This document shows, one piece after another, positions 1 through 5,102 of a stretch of DNA of 5,341 nt (position 1 is the stretch's first letter; the number at the start of each line of letters is the position of its first letter). A program made the position numbers and the translations under genes. The notes below the pieces were generated by a model, which was given only the letters and a program-made list of their open reading frames with translations, was not told the origin of the DNA and ran no database searches. Source of the DNA: Allobrachymonas sp. (GTDB lineage Bacteria; Pseudomonadota; Gammaproteobacteria; Burkholderiales; Burkholderiaceae_C); assembly GCA_018054915.1 (NCBI GenBank), contig JAGPIR010000106.1, positions 1 through 5,341 on the forward strand. The letters run 5' to 3'.

Positions 1-227
1 GCCCCGGCAGCCTCATGCAGGCCTTGGGCGGCCAACCGCAAGGGCGTGGTATCTAGCGTGCTCAGGTGGCCGCCACTGGCGGCCGCAATTGCACGGCTGA
101 ACTGGTCGAGCTGGTCGCCCACGCCATCGAGGGTTTCACGCAGGGAACCCACCACCCATGACAGCGGCCCCAAGTCGACTGCCGATGAGTCGCGATTTGC
201 CGCAAATGGATTGTCCTGATCAATCAT
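1..227 (-). CDS. pilL: Pil-Chp hybrid chemotaxis kinase PilL/ChpA, N-terminal fragment
   Basis: This is the first 75 codons of a gene that continues beyond the left edge of the window. The start is ATG at 227-225; the frame stays open further upstream but holds no other ATG, GTG or TTG in the pilJ-pilL gap. Only a weak GGA lies ahead of it. After a polar stretch of about 17 residues, the peptide has a DLGPLSWV segment at 18-25 followed by LRETLD and QLDQFSRAI. This resembles the opening FimV/Hpt-like helical region of PilL/ChpA kinases. In that family several Hpt domains precede the CheA-type ATPase, a CheW-like domain and a receiver, and the protein phosphorylates PilG and PilH. None of the catalytic domains lie in this window, so the call rests on the N-terminal pattern and on being the last gene of a pilGHIJ operon. 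The gap to pilJ is 58 nt. Confidence 0.8.
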   Translation of the reverse strand, partial: MIDQDNPFAANRDSSAVDLGPLSWVVGSLRETLDGVGDQLDQFSRAIAAASGGHLSTLDTTPLRLAAQGLHEAAG

Positions 228-285
228 CGTGATGCATCCAGTGTGGGCTGATGGGAAAAGCAGCTGTTTCCATGACCTGTTGCAC

Positions 286-1734
286 CTATTTGATTCTGAA
301 CCGCGCAACCGATGCACGCAGTTCTTGCGCAACTCTGGAAAGCTCGCGCACCTGTTGTGCGGTGGTCCGGGTTCCTTCTGTTGCCTGTTCCGTCACCAAA
401 AAGATTTTCTGGATATTGCTAGCCATTGCATTGGCCTGCTCGGCCTCTTCGCTGGTGGCGGCAGAGATTTTATGGATCAGGCCGGACAGCTGGTGTGACA
501 CGCGGTCAATTTCTCCAAGCGCTTGGCCAGCATTGTCGGAAAGGGTTGCGCCCTGAACCACGCCTTGCGTGGAGCGCTCCATGGCTGCGACGGCGTCGTG
601 TGTGTCGGTTTGAATGGTTTTGACCAGGGCCGCGATCTGTTTGGTGGCCTCGGCTGATCGCTCTGCCAGGCGTTGCACCTCTGCGGCCACCACGGAAAAG
701 CCGCGCCCGGCCTCACCAGCGGATGCTGCCTGGATCGCGGCATTCAGGGCCAGTACGTTGGTTTGTTCGGTAATATCAGAAATGAGTTCGGTGATTTCGC
801 CAATTTCCTGCGAAGACTCACCCAGCCGTTTGATCCGTTTGGATGTTTCCTGAATCTGATTGCGGATGACATTCATGCCTTCGATCGCATTCTGCACGGC
901 CGTGTGTCCTTCTTCTGCGGCTTGCCGGGAACGCATTGCCACCAAAGCCGACTCCTTGGCTTGGTAAGAGGCGCTATTGATGCGTTTGGCCATCTCCAGA
1001 ACCGATTGTCCGGTATGGCGGATTTCGCTGAGTTGCTCGGTGGAGGCTTCCAGCAATGTGCTGGACGTCAGTTCTACATCCGCGGTGGTTTGTGCCACCT
1101 TGTCGGCGGTTGCCTGTACGTTGCCCACCAATATGCGCCATTCTTCCACGGTGTTGTTGACAGAGTCGGCAATGGCACCCGTAATGTCTTCCGTAACGGT
1201 TGTTTCACGGGTCAAGTCACCGTCGGCGATGGTTTGCAGTTCATCCATCAGGCGCAGAATGGCCGACTGGTTCTTGCTGTTTTCGGTTTCTGCACGCTGC
1301 TGCAGCTGCCGCGTATCGGCCAGTTGGACATTGAAAAGTCCGATGACCGTCAACAGCGCCAGCAGGCCACAGGCAGTCATGCCGGCATAAACCAGCCATG
1401 GAGAAACTGGAGAATCGTCCGGATTGACGGCATAGAAACCAAGCAGGCTGGTTGCCAGAAAGAAGAGAATGAACAGGCCGGAAAGGAGACGCAAATATGT
1501 TGACGCAGGCCGTTTTCCCAGGAGTGGAATGGAAACACCATCGGTCGAGACCTTTTTCTGTTTGTAGGTCTTCAGATATTCCTGCTCATCAACCAGAGAA
1601 GGCAAAATGCTTTCGGTTTCGCTGCTGAACAGGCTGTTGCCCGCATCCGGCAAGAAGGAGTGCGACAGGATGGTATCGGACGTGTCCGGTATCAAGGGCA
1701 GATCCCTGGAGGCATTCTTCGGTTTGTTCTTCAT
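286..1734 (-). CDS. pilJ: Type IV pilus methyl-accepting chemotaxis receptor PilJ, lacking the periplasmic domain
   Basis: This is the transmembrane receptor of the twitching-motility chemosensory array, 482 residues. ATG at 1734 is chosen because AAGG lies 8 nt before it and pilI ends 16 nt before it; the frame extends another 79 codons upstream, but only as a shadow of pilI. Residues 1-79 are a polar cytoplasmic extension ending in a SIPLLGKRPAS segment. TM1 is about 80-103 and TM2 about 113-135. A HAMP-like region follows, with DGDLTRETTVTEDITGAIADS at roughly 171-191 closely matching PilJ. The signalling domain covers about 225-475, and its hairpin tip at 317-346 contains EQTNVLALNAAIQAASAGEAG, followed by RLAERS at 355-360. 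ETSKRIKRLGESSQEIG (296-312) is very PilJ-specific. The oddity is the loop between the membrane helices: about ten residues instead of the roughly 250 or more expected, so no ligand-binding domain remains. The reading frame is clean, with no stop or frameshift. Confidence 0.95.
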   Translation of the reverse strand: MKNKPKNASRDLPLIPDTSDTILSHSFLPDAGNSLFSSETESILPSLVDEQEYLKTYKQKKVSTDGVSIPLLGKRPASTYLRLLSGLFILFFLATSLLGFYAVNPDDSPVSPWLVYAGMTACGLLALLTVIGLFNVQLADTRQLQQRAETENSKNQSAILRLMDELQTIADGDLTRETTVTEDITGAIADSVNNTVEEWRILVGNVQATADKVAQTTADVELTSSTLLEASTEQLSEIRHTGQSVLEMAKRINSASYQAKESALVAMRSRQAAEEGHTAVQNAIEGMNVIRNQIQETSKRIKRLGESSQEIGEITELISDITEQTNVLALNAAIQAASAGEAGRGFSVVAAEVQRLAERSAEATKQIAALVKTIQTDTHDAVAAMERSTQGVVQGATLSDNAGQALGEIDRVSHQLSGLIHKISAATSEEAEQANAMASNIQKIFLVTEQATEGTRTTAQQVRELSRVAQELRASVARFRIK

Positions 1735-1742
1735 GACGGGTA

Positions 1743-1746
1743 CCTT
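1743..1746 (-). promoter_or_regulatory. Ribosome binding site of pilJ
   Basis: AAGG reads on the minus strand 8 nt before the ATG at 1734. It lies between the pilI stop codon (1751-1753) and pilJ. It supports starting pilJ here rather than at the far-upstream codons of the same open frame, which lie inside pilI. Confidence 0.6.
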
Positions 1747-1750
1747 GTAT

Positions 1751-2323
1751 TCAGTGGAGGTCAGCGGGCAGGGCCTGGACTGACGGTGCGATTGGGGCTG
1801 TGATGTCGAGAAATTGCGGGTTTTGCGCGAGCGCCAGCAAACGGATTTCCTGCCAGGCAATGCCGTCGCCGTCAAAAAAAACGGGCCCCCAATGCTGGGG
1901 TGCATCCGGCGCGGCGGCCTCGCAACGCACAAAGGCGTCGGGCCCCCGCAGACCCTCCAGTCCGTCCACACGCAAAACCACGTTCAGTCCAAGCGTTTCA
2001 TTGAGGGCGACCAGACGCTGCCTGGAGCGTTCCGCATGGGCAGATGCGGCCGGGGCTTGTGGCAGGAAATCAGCAAGATCCACGACGCCATACACACTGC
2101 CGCGCAGGGCCGTTACGCCCAGAAACCAAGGAGTGGCATAGGGCAGAGGCTGAATGGGCGCTAAGGCATGAATTTCTCCGGACTGTTGCAACGGCAGCAG
2201 AAGCCGTTGTTCACCCAGCCGCACGCCGAGCCAGGAGGCAGCCGGACCCTGCTCGTTTTTGGCCTGTTGCAGCAAGCCGGCAATGCGCTGCTGCAATTCG
2301 CGGAGTGCCTGTCGTTTGGCCAT
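1751..2323 (-). CDS. pilI: CheW-like adaptor protein PilI
   Basis: This 190-residue CheW-family scaffold should link the PilJ receptor to the PilL/ChpA kinase at the inner membrane. The CheW domain spans about residues 29-175. Typical family features are a WLGVRLGEQRLLLPL opening strand (31-45), a GEIHAL segment (49-54) and the hallmark WFLGVTALRGSVYGVVDL (66-83), equivalent to the CheW 'GxxNLRGxxxPVxDL' core. SRQRLVALN follows at 100-108. The first 25 residues form a Q/R/L-rich amphipathic helix, as in other PilI proteins. ATG at 2323 is the only possible start, because an in-frame TGA lies four codons upstream. It has no good ribosome binding site, so translation may depend on coupling to pilH, which ends 48 nt upstream. 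The length is normal for PilI (178 residues in Pseudomonas). Confidence 0.9.
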   Translation of the reverse strand: MAKRQALRELQQRIAGLLQQAKNEQGPAASWLGVRLGEQRLLLPLQQSGEIHALAPIQPLPYATPWFLGVTALRGSVYGVVDLADFLPQAPAASAHAERSRQRLVALNETLGLNVVLRVDGLEGLRGPDAFVRCEAAAPDAPQHWGPVFFDGDGIAWQEIRLLALAQNPQFLDITAPIAPSVQALPADLH

Positions 2324-2371
2324 GATGAGTGTTCAATCAAGCAATGCTGACGCAACAGTTCCTTCTCGCGG

Positions 2372-2737
2372 TCATCCGATTTCTCGGATTTTCGCCAGTA
2401 GTTCTGCCGGGTTGATGGGTTTGGTGATGTAGGCCCTGGCGCCTTGGCGCATGCCCCATACCATGTCGGTTTGCTGCGTCTTGCTGGTGCAGATCACGAT
2501 CGGCACATCGGCGAAACGGGGATCTTTGCTGATTTGGCGCGTAAGCTGAAAACCGTTCTTGCCGGGCATGACGACATCCATGAGAATCAGGTCGGGCTTG
2601 TTGCGCGCAAGTTCAGCCATGGCGGCATCGGCATCATCGGCCACGGATACCGTCATGCCGTTCTTTTGCATGATGCTGGACATGAACATTTGTTCGGTTT
2701 TGGAATCATCAACAATCAGGACGTGCTGAATGGGCAT
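2372..2737 (-). CDS. pilH: Twitching motility response regulator PilH
   Basis: This is a 121-residue stand-alone CheY-like receiver with no output domain. Key residues are all present: the acidic pair D10-D11, phosphoacceptor D54 (in LILMDVVMPG), the switch residue T84 (VICTSKT) and K106 (ITKP). The family is phosphorylated by the ChpA/PilL kinase. PilH opposes PilG, acting on retraction or as a phosphate sink. The start is ATG at 2737; the open frame extends 14 codons further, but these overlap the end of pilG, and a strong AAGGAG sits 10 nt before ATG 2737. The gap from the pilG stop is only 7 nt, which indicates tight co-expression. The TDMVWGMRQGARAYITKP segment is characteristic of PilH and separates it from PilG. 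Confidence 0.93.
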   Translation of the reverse strand: MPIQHVLIVDDSKTEQMFMSSIMQKNGMTVSVADDADAAMAELARNKPDLILMDVVMPGKNGFQLTRQISKDPRFADVPIVICTSKTQQTDMVWGMRQGARAYITKPINPAELLAKIREIG

Positions 2738-2744
2738 GTGCAGA

Positions 2745-3116
2745 TTACTCCTTGGATGTGAAAGTTTCGACTGCGGCAAGCAGCTCGGTCTTGGTGAACG
2801 GCTTGGTCAAATACTGATTGGAGCCCACAATGCGGCCGCGCGCCTTGTCGAACACTCCATCCTTGGATGAAAGCATGATGACCGGTACATGCGCAAACCT
2901 TTGGTTGCGCTTAATGATGGCACAGGTCTGGTAGCCGTCCAGACGCGGCATGAGGATGTCGCAAAAAACGATGTCTGGATGCGTGTCGCTGATTTTGGAC
3001 AAGGCGTCAAAGCCGTCTTCTGCCAGGAAGACCTCATGACCACCCTGTTTCAGGAAGATTTCGGCGCTGCGCCGGATGGTGTTGCTGTCATCAATCACGA
3101 GTATTTTCAATCTCAC
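2745..3116 (-). CDS. pilG: Twitching motility response regulator PilG
   Basis: This single CheY-like receiver of 123 residues is the first gene of the Pil-Chp operon. It shows the acidic pair D9-D10 (LVIDDSNTIRRSAE), phosphoacceptor D53 (FCDILMPRLDGYQT), switch S83 (IMLSSKDGVFDKARGR) and K105 (YLTKPFTK). These motifs are diagnostic for PilG, which after phosphorylation promotes pilus extension and, in Pseudomonas, cAMP production. The start is unsettled. GTG at 3116 is the first possible codon (TGA at 3125-3123 closes the frame), but the GGAGG Shine-Dalgarno touches it directly. TTG at 3110, giving a protein that begins MKILVIDDS (121 residues), has an ideal 6-nt spacing. Either start leaves the receiver fold intact. 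The upstream 436 bp carry the likely promoter and repeat elements. Confidence 0.95.
   Translation of the reverse strand: MRLKILVIDDSNTIRRSAEIFLKQGGHEVFLAEDGFDALSKISDTHPDIVFCDILMPRLDGYQTCAIIKRNQRFAHVPVIMLSSKDGVFDKARGRIVGSNQYLTKPFTKTELLAAVETFTSKE
2748..2753 (-). promoter_or_regulatory. Ribosome binding site of pilH, inside the end of pilG
   Basis: A perfect AAGGAG reads on the minus strand 10 nt before the pilH ATG. It lies within the last codons of pilG, just before the pilG TAA at 2747-2745. This placement fixes the pilH start at 2737 and suggests that translation of the two receiver genes is coupled. Confidence 0.75.
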
Positions 3117-3121
3117 CCTCC
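3117..3121 (-). promoter_or_regulatory. Ribosome binding site of pilG (GGAGG)
   Basis: GGAGG reads on the minus strand immediately against the GTG at 3116, leaving no spacer, and 6 nt from the TTG at 3110. By ordinary spacing rules it serves TTG better than GTG. No ATG is available in this frame. Confidence 0.65.
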
Positions 3122-3143
3122 ATCATCTAGCGCAGTCTTACAG

Positions 3144-3160
3144 CCGGTCACGCTGGACAA
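3144..3160. repeat. Copy 1 of the CCGGTCACGnnnGACAA direct repeat
   Basis: This 17-bp element reads CCGGTCACG, then CTG, then GACAA. It matches the element at 3306-3322 at 14 of 17 positions, in the same orientation. It lies 28 bp upstream of the pilG start, so in the likely leader or operator region. The function is unknown; a protein-binding site is possible. Confidence 0.45.
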
Positions 3161-3179
3161 AAGTCTGGCGGTCTCGAAT

Positions 3180-3202
3180 GCGGTGACCATTCGGGTCACC
3201 GC
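3180..3202. promoter_or_regulatory. Perfect 9-bp inverted repeat (GGTGACC/GGTCACC) in the pilG leader
   Basis: The arms GCGGTGACC (3180-3188) and GGTCACCGC (3194-3202) are exactly complementary around a 5-nt ATTCG loop. In either direction no T-run follows, so it is not an intrinsic terminator. Its centre lies about 75 bp upstream of pilG. It could be the site of a dimeric transcription factor or a stable hairpin in the pil mRNA leader. The arm core GGTCAC recurs in the two flanking direct repeats. Confidence 0.5.
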
Positions 3203-3305
3203 CGCTCGTGCAATGCATAAAAACGCCATGCCGACATGACCCACCCGCAGCATGAGGCTGTCAGGGGGCAGCGTCTCACACAAATTCGCCCGTCTGGCTG
3301 TGTAT

Positions 3306-3322
3306 CCGGTCACGGATGACAA
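3306..3322. repeat. Copy 2 of the CCGGTCACGnnnGACAA direct repeat
   Basis: This reads CCGGTCACG, then GAT, then GACAA. It is the second copy of the element at 3144-3160, 162 bp away. The hairpin at 3180-3202 lies between the copies and shares the GGTCAC core. The repeat could be chance, but three related sites in 180 bp of non-coding DNA suggest an operator cluster. Confidence 0.45.
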
Positions 3323-3380
3323 CCCACTGGAGCATGGGCTGCATGTGGGGCGGTTGATAGCGTCCATGCGCCAGCCAATC

Positions 3381-3430
3381 TGCAACTTATTGATAAATAT
3401 TAAAAATATGTATATCTCTGTTTATTCTAC
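3381..3430. promoter_or_regulatory. AT-rich island, probable divergent promoter region
   Basis: This stretch is far richer in A and T than the rest of the window and lies between two divergently oriented gene sets, so it is the best candidate for both promoters. Plus-strand boxes are possible but imperfect: TTAAAA at 3400-3405 and TATTCT at 3423-3428 with a 17-nt spacer, or TTGATA at 3390-3395 and TATATC at 3411-3416 with 15 nt. On the minus strand TAAACA (3425-3420) lies 16-17 nt from TAATAT-like bases. If used for pilG, the leader would be roughly 270 nt long. Confidence 0.4.
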
Positions 3431-3440
3431 ACACGCGGTT

Positions 3441-3505
3441 CCATAAGCCTGTGGGTTTCGGAAAAATTCATCACGCTTTTTGCCGTGAATGAAAAAAGCT
3501 TATGG
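3441..3505. promoter_or_regulatory. Nested inverted repeats ahead of the plus-strand genes
   Basis: The outer arms CCATAAGC (3441-3448) and GCTTATGG (3498-3505) are a perfect 8-bp match. Inside them, TTCATCACG (3467-3475) pairs with CGTGAATGAA (3484-3493) with a single bulge, closing an 8-nt loop. In plus-strand RNA this would form a two-tier hairpin in the leader of the small ORF and hemL. Read on the minus strand the inner stem is followed by TTTTT, a weak terminator-like arrangement. It does not match a riboswitch class I know. Confidence 0.4.
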
Positions 3506-3552
3506 CCTGCTCCGATCCAGGCCGCAGGCAAAAGGGGTGACAGGATCGTTTC

Positions 3553-3780
3553 TTGATCATGCGTAAATATCTTGTCAGCTACACTGGAAGCATGTGTTTA
3601 GACGTGCACGAAGACGCCATTCCTGATGAGGCCGTCTGTGGTGGAGAAGCGCTGTGGTGCTTTATGCCAGCCAGTGCGTTATCTTCGCGACGCGTCATTG
3701 AACTTGATGTTTTGAACAGTTTTTCAGATGGAGAGATTGCCGGTGCAGGCCCTCAAAGATCGAAACCAGGCTCTGTTTGA
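3553..3780 (+). CDS. Small uncharacterised ORF, possible degenerate rubredoxin
   Basis: This 75-codon frame begins at TTG 3553, with AGGA 7 nt upstream, or at ATG 3559. Residues 3-54 show a faint rubredoxin outline: MRKYL, then a G at 12 where rubredoxin has its first CxxCG, then D17, IPDEAV (23-28), GG (30-31), W35 and P39 at about the family spacing, and an acidic IELDVL end. All four metal-ligand cysteines are absent; its three cysteines (15, 29, 36) are elsewhere. About five residues equal to the second CPxC segment are missing. The last 21 codons run past the natural rubredoxin length and overlap the hemL start by 53 nt in another frame, as if a stop codon had been lost. It may be a decaying gene, a real metal-free protein or a chance frame. 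Confidence 0.35.
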   Translation: MIMRKYLVSYTGSMCLDVHEDAIPDEAVCGGEALWCFMPASALSSRRVIELDVLNSFSDGEIAGAGPQRSKPGSV

Positions 3781-5041
3781 CCGGGCCTTGCGGGTGATCC
3801 CTGGCGGCGTTAATTCGCCGGTGCGCGCCTTTCGCGCCGTGGGCGGAACGCCGCGCTTCGTGCAGCGGGCCAAGGGGGCGTATTTCTGGGATGCCAACGG
3901 GCAGCGGTATATCGATTACATCGGCTCCTGGGGTCCGATGATTTTGGGACATGGGCATCCGGCCGTGCTGGAGGCGGTGCAACGGGCCGTTCAGGATGGG
4001 TTTTCGTTTGGCGCACCGACCGAACGCGAGGCTGAACTGGCGGAAGAAATCATCCGGCTCATGCCCAGCGTGGAAATGGTGCGATTGGTGAGTTCGGGCA
4101 CCGAGGCCGCCATGAGCGCGATCCGTCTGGCACGTGGCGTCACGGGCCGCAAGCTGTTGGTCAAGTTCGAGGGGTGCTACCACGGCCATGCCGATGCCCT
4201 GCTGGTGAAGGCCGGGTCGGGTCTGGCCACTTTCGGCATGGCGACCAGCGCGGGGGTGCCGCCTGAGGTGGCGCAACACACTCTCGTGCTGGAGTACAAC
4301 AATCTGGAGCAACTGGAGCAGGCGTTTGCCCGTCATGGTGCGGAGATTGCCTGCCTGATCATCGAGCCGATTGCCGGCAACATGAATTTTGTTCGCCCGA
4401 CGCCAGCGTTCATTCAGGGGTGCCGCACGCTGTGCACGCAGCATGGCGCGCTGTTCATCCTCGACGAAGTGATGACGGGGTTTCGCGTGGCCCTGGGCGG
4501 CGCGCAGGCGCTGCTGGGCGTGCAGCCCGACCTGACCGTGCTGGGCAAAGTGATTGGCGGCGGTATGCCACTGGCGGCATTTGGTGGCCGGCGCGCCATC
4601 ATGGAACACCTTTCCCCGCTGGGTCCTGTTTACCAGGCCGGCACTCTTTCGGGCAACCCGGTGGCAACGGCCTGCGGGCTGGCGACCTTGCGCGAGATAC
4701 AGAAACCGGGCTTTTACGAAAGCCTTGCCGGTAAAACACAGCGGCTGATGCAAGGGTTGCAGGCTGTGGCCGATGCGCAGGGGGTGCCTTTTGCGACCGA
4801 TTGCGAAGGGGGCATGTTCGGTTTCTTTTTTCTGCCGCAACTACCGCAGCATTACCAGCAGGTCATGCAGACGGATGCCGCGCGATTCAATCGTTTTTAT
4901 CACGGGCTGTTGCAACGCGGCATCTACATGGCGCCCGCCTTGTACGAGGCCGGTTTCGTTAGCGCTGCACATAGCGACGCCGATATTGACGAGACAGTGG
5001 CCTGTGCTGCACAGGCTCTGCAGGAAGTCTTGGCGGCATGA
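3728..5041 (+). CDS. hemL: Glutamate-1-semialdehyde 2,1-aminomutase
   Basis: This PLP-dependent cytoplasmic enzyme converts glutamate-1-semialdehyde to 5-aminolevulinate, the last step of the C5 route to heme and other tetrapyrroles. At 437 residues from ATG 3728 it is full length (the family is about 425-430). The amino end carries RVIPGGVNSPVRAF (22-35). The cofactor-binding SSGTEA is at 122-127, the YHGH motif at 151-154, LDEVMTGFR at 245-253 with PLP-contacting D246, and the Schiff-base lysine is K274 in VLGKVIGGGMPLAAFGG. GTLSGNP (305-311) and EAGFVSAAHSDADID (407-421) are also typical. ATG 3728 has no ribosome binding site, whereas GTG 3743 has GGAG 9 nt ahead and would give 432 residues, closer to the family. 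No intrinsic terminator is visible in the 61 nt before the next gene. Confidence 0.97.
   Translation: MERLPVQALKDRNQALFDRALRVIPGGVNSPVRAFRAVGGTPRFVQRAKGAYFWDANGQRYIDYIGSWGPMILGHGHPAVLEAVQRAVQDGFSFGAPTEREAELAEEIIRLMPSVEMVRLVSSGTEAAMSAIRLARGVTGRKLLVKFEGCYHGHADALLVKAGSGLATFGMATSAGVPPEVAQHTLVLEYNNLEQLEQAFARHGAEIACLIIEPIAGNMNFVRPTPAFIQGCRTLCTQHGALFILDEVMTGFRVALGGAQALLGVQPDLTVLGKVIGGGMPLAAFGGRRAIMEHLSPLGPVYQAGTLSGNPVATACGLATLREIQKPGFYESLAGKTQRLMQGLQAVADAQGVPFATDCEGGMFGFFFLPQLPQHYQQVMQTDAARFNRFYHGLLQRGIYMAPALYEAGFVSAAHSDADIDETVACAAQALQEVLAA
3730..3733 (+). promoter_or_regulatory. Possible ribosome binding site for an internal hemL start
   Basis: GGAG lies 9 nt before GTG 3743, inside the first codons of the longest hemL frame. 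The ATG at 3728 is preceded only by T- and A-rich bases without a Shine-Dalgarno match. This favours GTG 3743 as the working hemL start, although a leaderless-like or weakly initiated ATG cannot be excluded. Confidence 0.4.
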
Positions 5042-5102
5042 GGGCCGCCGTGGCATCCTTTACAGTAAAAATTTTGACAGTCAGGCTGTAAGTGTTCCAA
5101 TC

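Larger units (their letters stand above)
3117..3552. other. Divergent intergenic region between pilG and the hemL side
   Basis: These 436 bp separate the pilus operon (minus) from the plus-strand genes. I see no convincing protein gene and no tRNA or known riboswitch. The part next to pilG (3117-3370) has the same base composition as its surroundings and contains a 9-bp hairpin and two copies of a GGTCAC-bearing element. The centre (about 3381-3430) is sharply AT-rich. The right part (3441-3505) holds nested inverted repeats. A minus-strand open frame at 3385-3113 ends in a GTGA overlap with the pilG GTG, but it has no ribosome binding site and no recognisable motif. Confidence 0.7.

Noticed and set aside
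673..1503. 276-codon plus-strand open frame opposite pilJ
   Set aside because: It is antisense to the conserved PilJ signalling domain. The composition (many C, H, G and F) is typical of a complementary-strand artefact, with no motif or ribosome binding site.
1735..1971. 79-codon extension of the pilJ frame
   Set aside because: It overlaps the pilI coding region out of frame, has low-complexity R/P/S content, and a good SD marks the internal ATG at 1734.
3113..3385. 90-codon minus-strand frame just before pilG, with a GTGA overlap and a CSPC motif
   Set aside because: The GTGA overlap is suggestive and I considered a lost rubredoxin, but the frame starts at TTG without an SD, has no CPxCG motifs, and contains the palindrome and direct repeats, which fit a non-coding leader better.
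3252..3446. 64-codon plus-strand frame in the intergenic region
   Set aside because: It spans the AT-rich promoter-like island, has no SD and no recognisable motif.
3462..3493. Intrinsic terminator on the minus strand
   Set aside because: A 9-bp stem with a bulge is followed by TTTTT, but GC content is low and no minus-strand gene lies upstream to be terminated; kept only as part of the nested inverted repeat.
3695..4840. 381-codon minus-strand open frame opposite hemL
   Set aside because: It lies entirely antisense to a highly conserved hemL, is rich in H, R, Q and P as expected from a shadow frame, and shows no recognisable domain.
5060..5091. TTACAG/CTGTAA inverted repeat and a TTGACA box between hemL and the acyltransferase gene
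   Set aside because: The stem is only 6 bp with a long loop, and no -10 box stands at a suitable distance from TTGACA before the ATG at 5103.
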